Positions 35,535 through 47,895 of a stretch of DNA of 64,000 nucleotides are shown piece by piece. The DNA is from Antedon mediterranea. Its lineage: Eukaryota; Echinodermata; Crinoidea; Comatulida; Antedonidae. A model generated the notes under the pieces. The model was not told the DNA's origin and searched no databases. It was given only the letters and a program-made list of their open reading frames with translations. The stretch is from positions 9,745,312 to 9,809,311 of the forward strand of contig NC_092675.1 of assembly GCF_964355755.1 (NCBI RefSeq). Reading direction: 5' to 3'. A program made the translations under genes and the position numbers. Position 1 is the stretch's first letter; each line of letters opens with the position of its first letter.

Positions 35535-37600
35535 GATAACACAACCAAGGTAGGTAGTGGATTGAACGTAATTTAGTTCTTTACCACATAGAACAGTTAC
35601 CTAGTTACCATTCAGCTTTTCTTGTCCTAGAGCAAAAGCACATGCAAATTGATTTGTTTGGAATTATATAATACATCAAACTAATTAGCAAAATCCTCAC
35701 ATATGTTGACCATCTTTTGGAGGGCATCTAAAGAGCTCACAACCAAAATTACAATCACTAAGCATACTGTTTAAATTGTCAATGTAAACATTATATAACA
35801 GAGGAGACATAACACCACCCTGTCTAATGCCATTGGTAACTTTAAAACCAGAAGACATAGAGTTACCCCATCTAACAAAAAATCGTTGATTCTCATACCA
35901 AGATTTTAGAAGTCTAATAGAAATTATGTTTGTATCTCTCATAATTAATTTCCGGTACAGTGACCAGTGATTAATTCGGTCGAACGCTTTACTCGCGTCG
36001 AGAAAACAAGTAAATACGGGCTCTCATTCCTATTATAGTAATCCACTATCTGCTTAAAAACAACAAGTATCCGTTGAGTGTTGACTTTGAAAGCAAACTG
36101 GTGATCCCCTGACTTAAGGGTATCTCCACAATAATTGATTAACAATGTTTCAAATATTTTAGATACAACAGAAGCAATAGCTATAGGCCTGTAATTGTCC
36201 ATACTCGTAATGTCACCATGATTTACTTTTTAATTATAGGCACCAGTACAACTCGTACCATTTCATTAGTGACATGGCCGTGAATACACATAGCATTAAA
36301 ACATAAACTAAGTAAAGTAATAACATGTTTTGAAGCATACTTCAAATGCTCTACACTAAGCCCGTCAAATCCAGGTGATTTACCACTATGGAGCTTATTT
36401 ATACTATCCAATATATTACTATCAGTACAAATTTTATCATCAAAAGCAGATACATTAATTTCATCTTTTAACATATATTCTATGAGTATCATTGTTAACA
36501 CAATTGAAAAGGTTCTCATAATGATCAGCCCATGTTTTACGTATATCATTATCCCCTCTAACATCATTAATAATGTTAGATGAACCAGAAGATGAGTTGT
36601 TCATACGCTTTACGTTATTTCAAAAACTGTTAAAATCGTTATCAATATAAGAGTTCGCAATCTTATCAGCTCGAAGCTGCCCTTCATTCTGTCTGCAGTT
36701 CCGAAGAGCCAATTTAAAACGAGATCTAGCAACTTTCATGGTATCAAATAAAGGACCATATATAGGTTTCCCATTAAATTTCCACAACAAGAAAGATTCC
36801 CTAGCTATATCATGAACTTCTGAAACATAGTCGTTCCAACCGGGAACGACTTAAAAGATTTACTTTCAAGCGAAACAAATAAATGATTAGCAGCTTGATT
36901 AAGACAAGAAAAGCAGGAATTGTGTGAAAACAAAGTTTAACACGATTCTATTTTGAGAACTGAGAAGGCTGCTCTCACGTCTCCAACAATTATTCAGTAA
37001 GATATTTTTAATCTTCCCCTTTTTCCCGCCCAACCACATGTAATATCACATGAACTATAAGACGGGCTTTTTCCTGAGCATCCATGTGATATTAGAATAA
37101 TAAAATCTGCGTCTAACTTTAATTATACATATCCACAATCACATGCAGGTTACACGTTTAGAATGTTCATTTTTCCAATAAAATGTTTATATGCCAGAAA
37201 ATGATGTTGTATGCTTATTCTTAAGTCTCTGTGTATCCAAATTATATTATTATACAAAGTATCAATATCATCAAAATGGTTGGTGTCACCACAATTCACA
37301 TCATTGCATGAACATACTGAAGGAGGAATAACAACATCATTAAGCAACAATTTAGTACGCTCCTGATAGTCGTAAATTTCCTGATAAGTAACCTTCTGCC
37401 AATTTATATTTCTTGTATAATTCTTTTGGTTATCTTTTTCATGTTCAATTTCAAAAGAAAAATCATAAACAAAGCAAAGTGGAAAATGATCCGAACCGAT
37501 CATGTCATAACGTATGGAAAGCTCTTTTATTTTAACTCTGTTGGTAGACAGGACAATCATTCAATTCTGATCTGCTTCCGAGGAGCAAGCATAGTTGAGA
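35535..37600 (-). pseudogene. Jockey-like LINE, endonuclease end to RT thumb (outer element, piece 1)
   Basis: From high to low coordinates: YDMIGSDHFPLCF (end of the APE endonuclease, about 37490); the linker NINWQKVTYQEIYDYQE; VVPGWNDYVSEVHDIARES, KVARSRFKLALRNCRQNE; GKSPGFDGLSVEHLKYASK; MDNYRPIAIASVVSKIFE; motif A CFLDASKAFDRINH (catalytic Asp codon at 35998-36000); GIRQGGVMSPLLYNVYIDNL; then ALQKMVNICEDFA and TTYLGCVI. The YADD box is missing: sequence jumps from NFGCEL to ALQKM near 35735, an internal deletion. Several frameshifts and a stop confirm decay. About 150-250 bp at 36900-37145 do not fit the LINE and may be another small insertion. Confidence 0.8.
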
Positions 37601-37765
37601 CTTTCAGTATTGCTGAGCCTGGCTCTGGAACCACTTACCTTTGAACATCATTGAACAAACATGATTATTGAGCACCTATAAGTCACTACTTAAAACTCAC
37701 ATTTTCACATGAGCAATGACTGTTGGAATAGCGCTATATAAATCGATTGATTGATTGATTGTTGT
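37555..37765 (+). pseudogene. CR1/L2-type LINE 3' end with (GATT)n tail
   Basis: The frame reads RGASIVETFSIAEPGSGTTYL, with later YLKLTFSHEQ. It resembles the CR1 C-terminus (RAF..AAP.LWN.LP ... FK..LKTHLF), but with stops. It ends TAGCGCTATATAAAT followed by GATT repeats, a typical CR1/L2 3' terminus. It abuts the broken 5' side of the jockey-like LINE, so one of them probably inserted into or next to the other. Confidence 0.6.
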
Positions 37766-40700
37766 TGATCACGGCCTATGCATTGACTGTTTGTATAAAA
37801 TTCATATGTCATCTATGGTTTGAGGACCGTTGCTCTTTAGTTTATTTTTACAATTATGTTTTTTATTGATTGAAATAAATTGTGAGTTATGAATTAATTT
37901 TATGATTGGTAATACAGCTGTTTTCAATTAGTTAAATTGATTGATTCATTTTCAGTATAATAAATATTTAGATAGGCTTCCTAATTAATCAATGATGATG
38001 ATGATCACTCCTAATTTGTGATACGGACGCACGCATCATCTATACACTTGGAGTTATATGATCTAAATTGTCTTTAGAAAGACTGAACCTTACTGGGACC
38101 GGTATGATTATAATCCTGACATATTATTATGTTTTTATCCTGGATGTCAACGGTAAAAATAACACTTATTCTTAAGAATTATTAAGAATAAATAAAACAT
38201 AACATCATGCGAGTAAACCAGCAGTACAACATCACATCTACGATTATGTGTAAACATCTTGAACGAACATGGTGATACTTGATGTATCGCGACGGACGGA
38301 CGTACTAATTTACTTTTTTATTTTATTTAATCGGTAAAAAAAAGACTCAAAATACAACTCATAGTTGAAATGAAGAGCTTACATAGGAAAATAACATAAT
38401 ACATAATACAAAGTTAAACGAGGGAAAAACGCATTAAGGCCTATGATACAGTAATAATTACTACATGTATAATTCATTTAAACTTTAAATTACTATAACA
38501 ATTGCACAAAGATCAAAAGATAATATTAGTTATTACAAATTCTTGTATATTTATTTAGACAAAAAAAGCATTTGAATGAGCGTATGATTTTGATTGATTA
38601 ATGGAAACAACTCTATAAGACGTGGAATCGTTGATAAAAACAGAAATAGCGTAGATCAGTTGCAGTTGCTTTGCGAAGTTTCGTAATAGTAGCTCTGCCT
38701 TTCTAGCCTGACTAGGCGCTTTAGCATAGTAGCTAATGTAGCCTATACTTGTCTGGTCGTTGACATAATTAACAGTAGGCGTGTTTCCTTTTATCAATCA
38801 CCTCGTGACATTATTGCACTCATAAACATTTATTATTTGTATATTAGTGAATTTGGCAATAAACAATTAAAACAAATAGACTTGTGCACTAGAAATAATG
38901 GATCCAACTGACTATCAATAGACTGTTAGATGTCATTTAATGACAGCTGCAGAACGAGTGATTATTATTATACCATATATGGAGGTGTAGGGCCTATGCT
39001 TTATGAATGCAACATTGAACCTTATTTCAGGATACAAGCTTTCCTCAAACTCCTGCTGGTTAACCCTTTGTTGGCCGCCTAAATTGCCATAGAGGAAAGA
39101 GGCGAACTGTTATAATTCAGTTTATATGAAATCATTGTGGTTGGCGCTAATTTACCCGTATTTATAATTTCATTTCAGTCTAATTTTCAAAAAAGATTTT
39201 TTTTAGTGACGTTACCATTTTCCTCTGTTGTATTTTTCTCAATAAATCATTTAACGTTTAATTGTCAAAAAAAATCTCTTGAGAATGAAAACTGACTTTA
39301 AGAAAAAGAAAATTAAAAATTGCACAATGAATATTATTTATATTCTACACATGAAATGTAAGTACAAGTCGACACTGCGAATTATTACCGTAAGTGAAAT
39401 TTGTAATAAGTATAAAAAAAATGTAAAGACGGTTAACGACATAGTTATATTTAACTACATTTCTCTACTGGATAATAAATCGAAGCCATGTTTACGTTTA
39501 ATTTTTTTATATTAACTTTTGTTCAACTAAAAGCTAAAAATGTATTTATTGAGACAGTCCAGAAGATGTTAGTTTCATCGCATGTGCCTATTTTTCAACT
39601 GCGTTATACCTTTCCTACAATTTAAAGTACAATCATTTTCACACAAGTAAAGTTCGAATCTAAAATTACTCAAAGATTTCGCTACAATTATCGTAGTAAA
39701 TGTGCACAATGGTCCTTGGTTTATAATTAGTAATGAAGAAATTTATATTTGCAATATTTTATATTGTAAATACAAATTATAAGTAGTAGTTGTACTAAGG
39801 TGACATCGGGTATGAAGCATCTCACATACGCACAGAGCCAAAATCGCATCTTGGACTTTCACAGTGTATGGACTCTAACCTTAAGGTTTTCATTAAATAT
39901 ATCATTGCACGCTATCATTCTAAATATCTAACTTTCACACTTTTGCCTTCCTTTTTTTTCATTTCATCCTTTTTAGGTGAAAGGTGAAAAGAGAGATACT
40001 ACATTTTCCTCCTCTGAGTTTATAGCCTCTCTACTCGAACACAAATAAGATCACAAATTAGATAGTTTAACGAGAAAATTCTAGTCATGTATTTTACCGC
40101 CATTTCTCATTTTTACATTTTTATTAACATTGTATCTAAAATTTTAAATGAAAACAAATATGGTTAATTCTGAATTCAAGCATCTTATTATGTTAAAAGT
40201 ATTTTAACTACTTTAAACACTTACTTTTAATTGTCAAAAATGTACTTATATGTATTATAATATATTCACCAATGAGAATTTAAATAAACGTGAGATGAAC
40301 TCACACAAGACAAAAAAAAGTAATGAAGAAATTTAGATTAGGCTATTAGAACACAGGAAGAGGAATTGGCACCTGATTCTACATCACACTAGCGCAAGCG
40401 TGAACCAAAACCAAAATGTTGTCTGTTGTATAAGACACATTTTGAAATGTTTTTTTTTTTACTAGGGCTCCTCTCAAAATATAATTTGACAAATTTATAG
40501 ATGGAGATAATTTTAAATAATACCTTTTGAATAATTGAACTTTTGAATTATAAATATGCCAGAAACAATAAGAAAATACTTACAAAATACTCCCCAACGT
40601 TTTATTATAATTTTATACCAACTCAATTGAGTGTGTTTCATCATTTCTCTATTTTCTGAGTGTGTTCTACAGCTGTCTCACCATGAATCGAAATGGTTAG

Positions 40701-41270
40701 CAGTGTTTACATTTTTCTGTGTCGGTCGGGATTTAGCATGTATGAAAGTGATAATTTGAGTTGTAATTAGGTAAAGCACTTTGTCTCATAATTACCGTAC
40801 TTCTTCAACCCGTATCATTCAATTCTGAGTTCGTCTGGAAAAAAATAGCAATATTTCTATACATTACACCCTTTGAAAACCCAATAAAATTGGCCTTACT
40901 TCCCAGGATACACTATGACACATGCGCCAGAATCACAGGCAGATACGAAACACTAATTTACATTCGGTTATATGTAAAGAGAAATCGCAGAATTCATAAA
41001 AAAAATCCCCTTATCTCTTGTCTTGCACGTCGCCATGAGCTACAAATTGCAGAGAGGGGAAATTTCCAATCACTAGTCATCATGTTAATTACGCTGAAAA
41101 TGTGTTTCTTTCTTTGTTTTTGGTCCCATTTCGGGTGTGATGTCACTTACAACAAATGGTATCTGAATAAAGAAACATAATGAATTACGTTTTGGTTGCT
41201 AGTTACTCATTACACAATTATTAGTTATTGCCAGCATTGTTTCCTCTGCTTTATAACATTCCCGTACATT
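37766..41270. other. AT-rich stretch without a supported gene
   Basis: There are no recognisable motifs in either strand's short ORFs. Scattered AGGCCTA words are present. No RNA gene or element terminus was identified. Confidence 0.55.
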
Positions 41271-41380
41271 TTTAGTCGCGTACAACGCCACTCTACATCT
41301 CACTATGTCGGTCGGTTGGTCAGTCAGTCGGTAAACACTAACTTTAGCACACGACTGCAGCCATATATATGGCCTTGTAT
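41271..41380 (+). repeat. Dispersed repeat family C, copy 2
   Basis: TTTAGTCGCGT is followed by CATCTCACTATGTCGGTCGG, a TTGGTCAGTCAGTCGG microsatellite, GTAAACACT, CGACTGCAGCCATATATATG and GGCCTTG. It has the same block order as 13228-13355 (inverted) and 54941-55140. Confidence 0.65.
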
Positions 41381-41572
41381 AACAATATTAAGTCATAGTT
41401 TACCACAACCAAATTGACAAATTGGTTTAATATATGCTTATATAATTCTACTGCGCACTCATAAAGTCCCGTTTACTCTATAGGTTCAAAATCTAGGTAA
41501 GTTGTTCTACAGGTTAAAATTCACCATCTCAAGTTGCAATGTCTTACTAGAGTAGTCCCAATCATTTCATAA

Positions 41573-42152
41573 CTAAACAAGAAATATTTCTTACAAAACG
41601 TAACAGTTTTAAAGATATATTGTCCCTCTGAAAAATATTTTAATTTCAAATTTGTGTTTGAATGTGTCATTTTATTGTCACATAATAATTATTTTACCTG
41701 AAAAAATGTAATTTAATGCAAAAAATACTTAAATTGTCTGTCAGACAATGGTTTTTGAGTTATAATTAAACGTTTCTTTTCTTTTTTTATATGTGAACAA
41801 ATATTATTTTTTGTTACAGAGTCTGTGTTTCATATCAGTCACTTTAGTTTATTTTATTGCTAAGGTCAAGTCTTGGGGTCACTTCATCATGCCTAGATAC
41901 TTCATTCAAGTGTGAAGTATCATCTGACAGCGAATTATATAATATCATGGGACTCATAAATACCCCAAATGCTTTGGGATTTGTCATTCAACCGTTAGAC
42001 TCTTTCCCAGAGGTTTGTTGGTGGTACCTATAAATTACAGTCGAGTAAACATTTTAGCAAAACTGTCAACCTTAGATATATAACTGCTGCTTTACTTTTG
42101 GTTTCTTAATGAGTCATCCGCCTGAGACGTAGCGGGCTAAAGCAGCAGCGTG
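41573..42152 (+). repeat. Dispersed repeat family S, copy 2
   Basis: It extends from ACAAGAAATATTTCTTAC to GACGTAGCGGGCTAAAGCAG. It includes a block absent from copy 1: TTTTATTGTCACATAATA, TAAATTGTCTGTCAGACAAT and TTTTTTATATGTGAA. Near its start, TTAA is followed by AGATATATTGTCCCTCTG (41613), the terminal motif of the TTAA-flanked family at 42473, so a partial copy of that family may be embedded here. Confidence 0.65.
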
Positions 42153-42991
42153 ATAATTCATGGGACTTTTGTTATCGAAAATGGTATCGGAAATAAACAA
42201 TAGCTTAAAAAAACTCATGTAGGCCTATATATGAATTCACATTCGACAGCGGAAAACCCGCCAAAAAACCAGAATAAAATTAAGAATGACTTGCATATTT
42301 TTCATATTATCTGTGTATTAAATTTGTAAGAATTATCGAATATATAGGTCCATTATAGGTAGTCCATACATATACACAGAACCGTTCAAATGTAAGGTTT
42401 CTGTGTCTGTTGTGTTTTGTAGAGTTGTGTATGAATCCAAATGTAGAACAATATCAATGCTGTGAATATTAAAGATGTATTGTCCCCCTGAAAAAAATTT
42501 TTTTTTCAATATTTTTGTTGAATAGGCCATTTTAATTGCACATAAAAGTTATTCACTTTGACCTCAATTTGGATTGAAAAAAATAATTTTTTACACGGGA
42601 AAATCGCAATTTAATGCAAATATTAACCAACCGGAAGCTATTTGTCTGGAAGACAAATGTGTTCCGGTTTAATTTAACCCTTGACCTGAGTTAGCTCATA
42701 AATATTCATATTGTATGGATACATCGTGTGGATGATGATGCTTTCCAAATCAACAGCCAACAACATAGCAATGCATGCGTGCGAGAGAGTCGAGTAGTGA
42801 TGCGAGACGAATCTTGAAGAAAACATGAAAACTATAGCTAGCAGAATGCTAAGTTAGAATTACAGTTGGTAACTTTGATGTTGAATCTTATTCATTTAGG
42901 TGAGTTTTTGTTTCGCTAACAGGAGAGGCCTAGCTAGGCCTAGGCCCGAATTTGCTGCTACTGTACTACTACTAGTCTACTAGTACTACTA

Positions 42992-43074
42992 AAGTAGGCA
43001 GCAGTTAGGCTACTCGAGACTGTCAGTGCTAGGCTAGCACTGACAGTCTCGAGAAGCCTAACTGCTGCCTACTT
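42992..43074. repeat. Near-perfect 83-bp palindrome
   Basis: The 41-base arms (42992-43032 and 43034-43074) are complementary at all but one position (A opposite A near the ..GGCTACTCGAG.. step), with one unpaired base at the axis. The arms start AAGTAGGCAGCAGTTAGGC. RNA from it would fold into a hairpin with essentially no loop. There are no tandem repeats or coding sense. Confidence 0.9.
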
Positions 43075-44804
43075 CTGTCTCTAGAAGTAGAGTGTAGTGG
43101 GCCTAGCTAGGCAGTACACTGCTAGCTAGGGCTACAGTAGACCACCACCAGAAGGGATGTATTTTTGTTTTAATCATGATGAATTGGTTTAATTTTTAAA
43201 GATTTCAACTATCCATTCGGCAGTGAAAATAAAAAAAAAAAGAAAATCTAAATATTGTTTTGGATGTTTTACTGATGCAATATTTTAAAAATATTTTCTG
43301 TATCAAATGCAATAGGTTCAAATTAACATTCCGCAAATAAACATTTTATGCAGATATTTTGACACAAATTTCTTTTTTTTTTTAGGTTGATTGATTGAAC
43401 AATAAGAGCAAGTAGTGAGAAACATAAAATGTATCGTACAGTGGCAACATTCACAATTTATTGAAACGTTTCTTACTATTAAAATGACACTTTGTAATGG
43501 ATGTGAGCGATCTTAGAAGACTATAGCTGTCGTAATTACTGCCACAATCAACACATTGATAATTAGTAGACAAATTGACACAAAAAACAATACAGGAATT
43601 CAATAAGATATACTGTATATATATATTTTATTAACTCCTTTTGCACTGTAATATTTACAGTAAAATTATGAAGTGTAAGTAAATTTGAAGAATATATCCT
43701 GTGTACTGTTGTAGTAGTTTTTTTTTTTTTATTGAATGTTATGTTTACAAAATAATATACTGTACATATAATACAAAAAAATTATACAATATTTTACAAG
43801 CTGGACAAGAACATATTGGCCGAATGCAGCAGGAGAGTCAGAAATATTTTTCCTGCAATATCCAATCATATTCCAATACCGAGTCTATCATTGTTGTCTT
43901 TGGGTGACCTCTGTTCCAGTCTTCATCAGCTCAACGTCTTTAAAAAAAGTAAAAGCAAAGTATGAAAAATTGGGCTAGTGAAATTGCTTACTTTGACATA
44001 GTCAAATAAGTATACTACCTTTCTATGGTAATTAAAACACATTACTTATAATGTTATAACTTATAAAAAGAGAAAATAAATATTTGACTTACTACAGAAT
44101 ATTTGTTTGTGTTGTAAAATGGCTAAGCTGGCTTTCCCCTCTGTCTACTTGTACTGTACAGTGCTGCTGGAAGGTTGTCAATTTCAGGCTTGTATTGCAA
44201 CCATTTTCCCTGAAAAATGTTTGTTTTATTTTTATCATAAAAATTAGTTAAACAAGCTTCAACTGTAAATATATATGGTACAGCAAGCTGGCTGTATTTT
44301 CGGAATGTAGCTAAGATTGATGGCATATAGCCTAGGCCAGTCTATGAAGAGTACAATGTATAGGGCCTAGCTGGGCATCTTCTGCAGGGACCCGATTGTC
44401 ACAGTCTGCTTGCTACTAGCCTAGTAATATGCAGCAGCATGTATTAATTATTCTAGGCCTAGCCCTGAACGGAAAAAATCCCAGGCTAAGTTAATTAATT
44501 TACCTTCCTGTTATTATTGCGTTATATATATTATTATATTTAAAATAACCGTCTAGGCCTACTTACCGACAAATTAACAGCTCAGCTTTACATATTTATA
44601 CGATCAGGCCAGGGAAACCCACAGTCGAGTCGCGTCGATCTCTGGTGGTGGTGTTGTTGTACGTACATACAACGTGCATCGTCCATTGTTAGATCAGATC
44701 TCTGCTGTGTGGATGCTCATTAACATATTATGCATATGTATGAGTTAGCTCTACCGGCCTAATTTCTGAGCCGATGAGTTCGAAAAAATGGTAAACTTAT
44801 TTTG

Positions 44805-45417
44805 ATTTTTCACGCTGCTGCTCTAGCCCGCTACGTCCCATTAGGACTACTCAATCAGAAGCTAAAGCAAGCAGCAGTTATAGTTCTAAGGACAGACAGT
44901 TTTGTGAAAATGGAAACTCCACTATGATTTATTGATTCCAGCTGCTACAGTAGACCCAAAAAACGGCTGGGAAAGAGTCTATTAGGACATGTCATGCTAA
45001 AATTACAAATCCCTAAGCATTTCTGGTATATTCACTGTCAGATATTCATTGAATTATTATCGAAACAGTCCATTAAAGTTTGTGTTTGTAATAGGATACT
45101 TCACAATTGAAATATCTATGGGTGATGAAGTGACCCCCAGATTTGACCTTAGCAATAAAATTAACTAAAGTGACAGAAATTGAGTATTCACTTCTGTAAC
45201 AAAAAAGTAATATTTATTCACATATAAAAAAGGAAAAGAAACCCAAAAACCATTGTCTGACAGACAATTTAAGTATTTGTTGCTTTAAATTACATTTTTT
45301 TCAGGTAAAATAACTATCTATTATGTGACAATAAAATGACACATTCAAAAACATTTGAAATAAAAAATATTTTTCAATAAGCGAGCAGCGTTTTTTGTAA
45401 GAAATATTTCTTGTTTA
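44805..45417 (-). repeat. Dispersed repeat family S, copy 3 (inverted)
   Basis: It is the reverse complement of copy 2 over nearly its whole length, from CACGCTGCTGCTCTAGCCCG to AAGAAATATTTCTTG. It lies within the TTAA-flanked element, so it either inserted there or is part of that family. The GCTGCT end and the AGCAGCG end are mutually inverted. Confidence 0.65.
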
Positions 45418-45559
45418 TAAGCGAAATCAATATTTTTGTCGGATTTTTTTTCGGTGGAAGTGAATAACTGTATGTTAACTACAAAACGGTCTATTCAAAA
45501 TTTGATTTTGTTCATCTTTATTTTTCATTTTTTGGGGGACAATACATCTTTAAAGTACT

Positions 45560-47130
45560 AATTCAGTAATAAATGAATAGATAATTGCAAAATGATGATT
45601 TAAAACAGCTAGACAAATTTGCATTTTATATGTGTTTTTTTTGTAAGATGTTTATGTATAAGTGTAGTGAATTGTGTATTTATCAAAGCTTTTATGTATG
45701 TATATAATATATGTAAATATGCACACTGTACATTCTTTATTGCATGTGAAATTTAAAATGATAACATTTTTAATGTCTAAGTTTATAAATAGAATAATAA
45801 ACATAAATTTGGTTAAATGATAATATGTATAAACAAAAGGTATAAGAGAGAATATGCGTTGTTAAACGAAAATATTCTTGACTAAAACAAATGCAATTCT
45901 ATATAGTTAGACCATGGTTGTAAATCTATAGGCCTAACAACAACAGAAGAAAAACAAAATGCTAAGAAAAAACAATATATATACAAATTTAGCATAGAGA
46001 TGTTAAATTAAATGGGTTTATTAAAATATTACTATAAGAAATAAATATGCATGTAGATGAAAAAAAAACAAAAACAAAAATAAGTTTGTTTGTGTTATAG
46101 ATAATGTATGTATAAAAAGAAGGAAATGTGATAATAAGCAAACAAATAAACAAAACTATTTAAAAAAAATGTATTTATGTAAATAGACGATGAAATCAAA
46201 CATTGTTAATATAATAATATGTATGTGTATTGAAATGAAAATGTGTTTAGAGAAAAATATAATTATGTAAAGAGATAGGAACATATGTATGGAAATAAAA
46301 GTGGAATGAACCCACATAAGATAAACAAAAATTGTATTACCATGATCAAATTAATTCACAGTACAATCTTTATTGTTCTAGAGTTAAACTAATTGTATTG
46401 AAATTACTAATTCAAAGTGAAAATTAATTCTATAATGTTTAGAACTGACAACATTACATTACGTCTTACACTTATAACATTTCGTTGATCTGTTTTAATT
46501 TCATAGCACTCCTAAAAATAGCACAAAATATATTATGGCCTAATTCGGAATAGGAATTAATTTATAGAATTTCAACTAATGATTCTTAGTGTAGGCCGAC
46601 ATTCTAATTGTGTTTTTGTACAAATAGTTGTTATTCCCTAGGAAATTGGCCTAATCAATCATCTTTAAAACTCTTTTTTTTATTATGATTTAATCTTTCC
46701 AAATACGTTGGAAAAAGATAAACAAAGATAAAATAAATTACAATTTGCCAATAAATCAGTCAAACGAAACATAAAGAACACTCTTAAAATGACAACATTG
46801 TAAAAGTAAGCCTAAAGTCCTCTGCATGCATAATTACAGTGCAACATTATATTTTAAAACAATTTTTATCATATAGGCCTACTTCGCATAACACAATTTG
46901 GTGTTTTATCGTTATTGTTATTTATTTATATATTTTGTGGTATTGATGAGTCAAGTCATTGCTTAATGTTAAGTCTGCTGATATTACTATTCTTACTGAA
47001 ACTTGGCAAATAGAGCAAATAAAAAATGTATACTTACCACCGAGTTCATAAACTAAGCGGTCTACGTTAAGGATACATTTTATTCCAAGATCATTGTCAC
47101 TGTTCCAATAGGCCTACCAATAGCGAATAT
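45560..47130. other. Very AT-rich stretch without a supported gene
   Basis: A-rich and TATGTA-rich sequence with no ORF of note, RNA gene or repeat terminus. Confidence 0.55.
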
Positions 47131-47136
47131 CAGTGA

Positions 47137-47658
47137 GTTTGGGGACACATTCACCCTAAAAGATTACCCCGAGATATATCTGGTATTATTGTTTGTGAAG
47201 TGTATGTTCCAGCTGATCCTAATAAGGATGAGATTATGAACTACCTTACAGAATCTGTTGATAAGTTAAAAACAGAAATACCCTAAATATGTAAATAAAC
47301 CAACCAGGAACGCTGCCATGTTAGTACTATAGTAAGTAAATACAACAAATATCATGTGATCTAATCACCAATAGGTATGAGTGATCATAATGTTGTTGTT
47401 TGGCCGCCTAGTGTTCAAGACAAAGAAAGTGCTTTTTATAGTATTTTAGTTTTTTTTCAGTTTTTTCCAATACAATCGTTTAAACTTCACTCAAGCGACA
47501 AGCCCTGGGTGAATAAGATGGTGACAGACCTTATTTTAAAACTGCAAGAATGTTTTGCTAATGAGGGCAAGTCAATCAATGGAAACACTCGAAACCGTGT
47601 CCTCAAACAACAAAGGCATATAATTAGGAAATCATCACGGGTTTCTGATATTGCTTAA
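47137..47658 (+). pseudogene. LINE endonuclease and linker relic
   Basis: The first frame reads VWGHIHPKRLPRDISGIIV, CEVYVPADPNKDEIMNYL, ESVDKLKTEIP, then a stop. After a gap another frame reads MSDHNVVVWPP, a Ser/Phe-rich linker, then SDKPWVNKMVTDLILKLQE and RNRV. RP.RLPR.ISGI.V..VY.P and SDH.VV are landmarks of the APE endonuclease of jockey/CR1-group LINEs, and KPWV...L..LI..R..F is the following linker. The middle of the endonuclease is deleted and no reverse transcriptase follows. Confidence 0.65.
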
Positions 47659-47895
47659 AAAGCAAAATATTTTGCAACAACTGGGTGGCATCTTCAGTCA
47701 AATATTAATAATGACAGTGACAATGACAGTGACAATTATTATTATTACAGTCATGTGTGGTCCTACATATCTTTAAAATAGTATCATGTCGATTGTGTTT
47801 TAATTTCTTATTAGTGTAAACTGTCATGTCCAAGTAATTCAAATGTTTTTATTTTCTGTGGCTGCTAATGTTTGATGGTCATGCCATTGTAAGTA

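Larger units (their letters stand above)
42473..45549. mobile_element. 3.08-kb TTAA-flanked DNA transposon (Kolobok/piggyBac-like)
   Basis: The terminal inverted repeats are AGATGTATTGTCCCCC, flanked on both sides by TTAA (42469-42472 and 45550-45553). Subterminal sequence is also loosely inverted: GTTGAATAGGCC...AAGTTATTCACTT on the left against GTGAATAACT...GGTCTATTCAAAA on the right. A TTAA target duplication is characteristic of piggyBac and Kolobok elements; the TIR alone does not decide between them. No transposase is recognisable; a 67-codon minus-strand ORF near 44123-44326 has no motif I know. It contains an 83-bp palindrome (42992-43074) and an inverted family S copy (44805-45417). 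A 355-bp relative lies at 58747-59101. Confidence 0.7.

Noticed and set aside
38555-38797. 80-codon minus-strand ORF with Lys/Ala/Arg-rich centre
   Set aside because: No known motif, no splice signals in sensible places, and typical of chance ORFs in this stretch.
44123-44326. 67-codon minus-strand ORF as the transposase of the TTAA-flanked element
   Set aside because: It is far too short and shows no DDE/DDD or zinc-finger signature.
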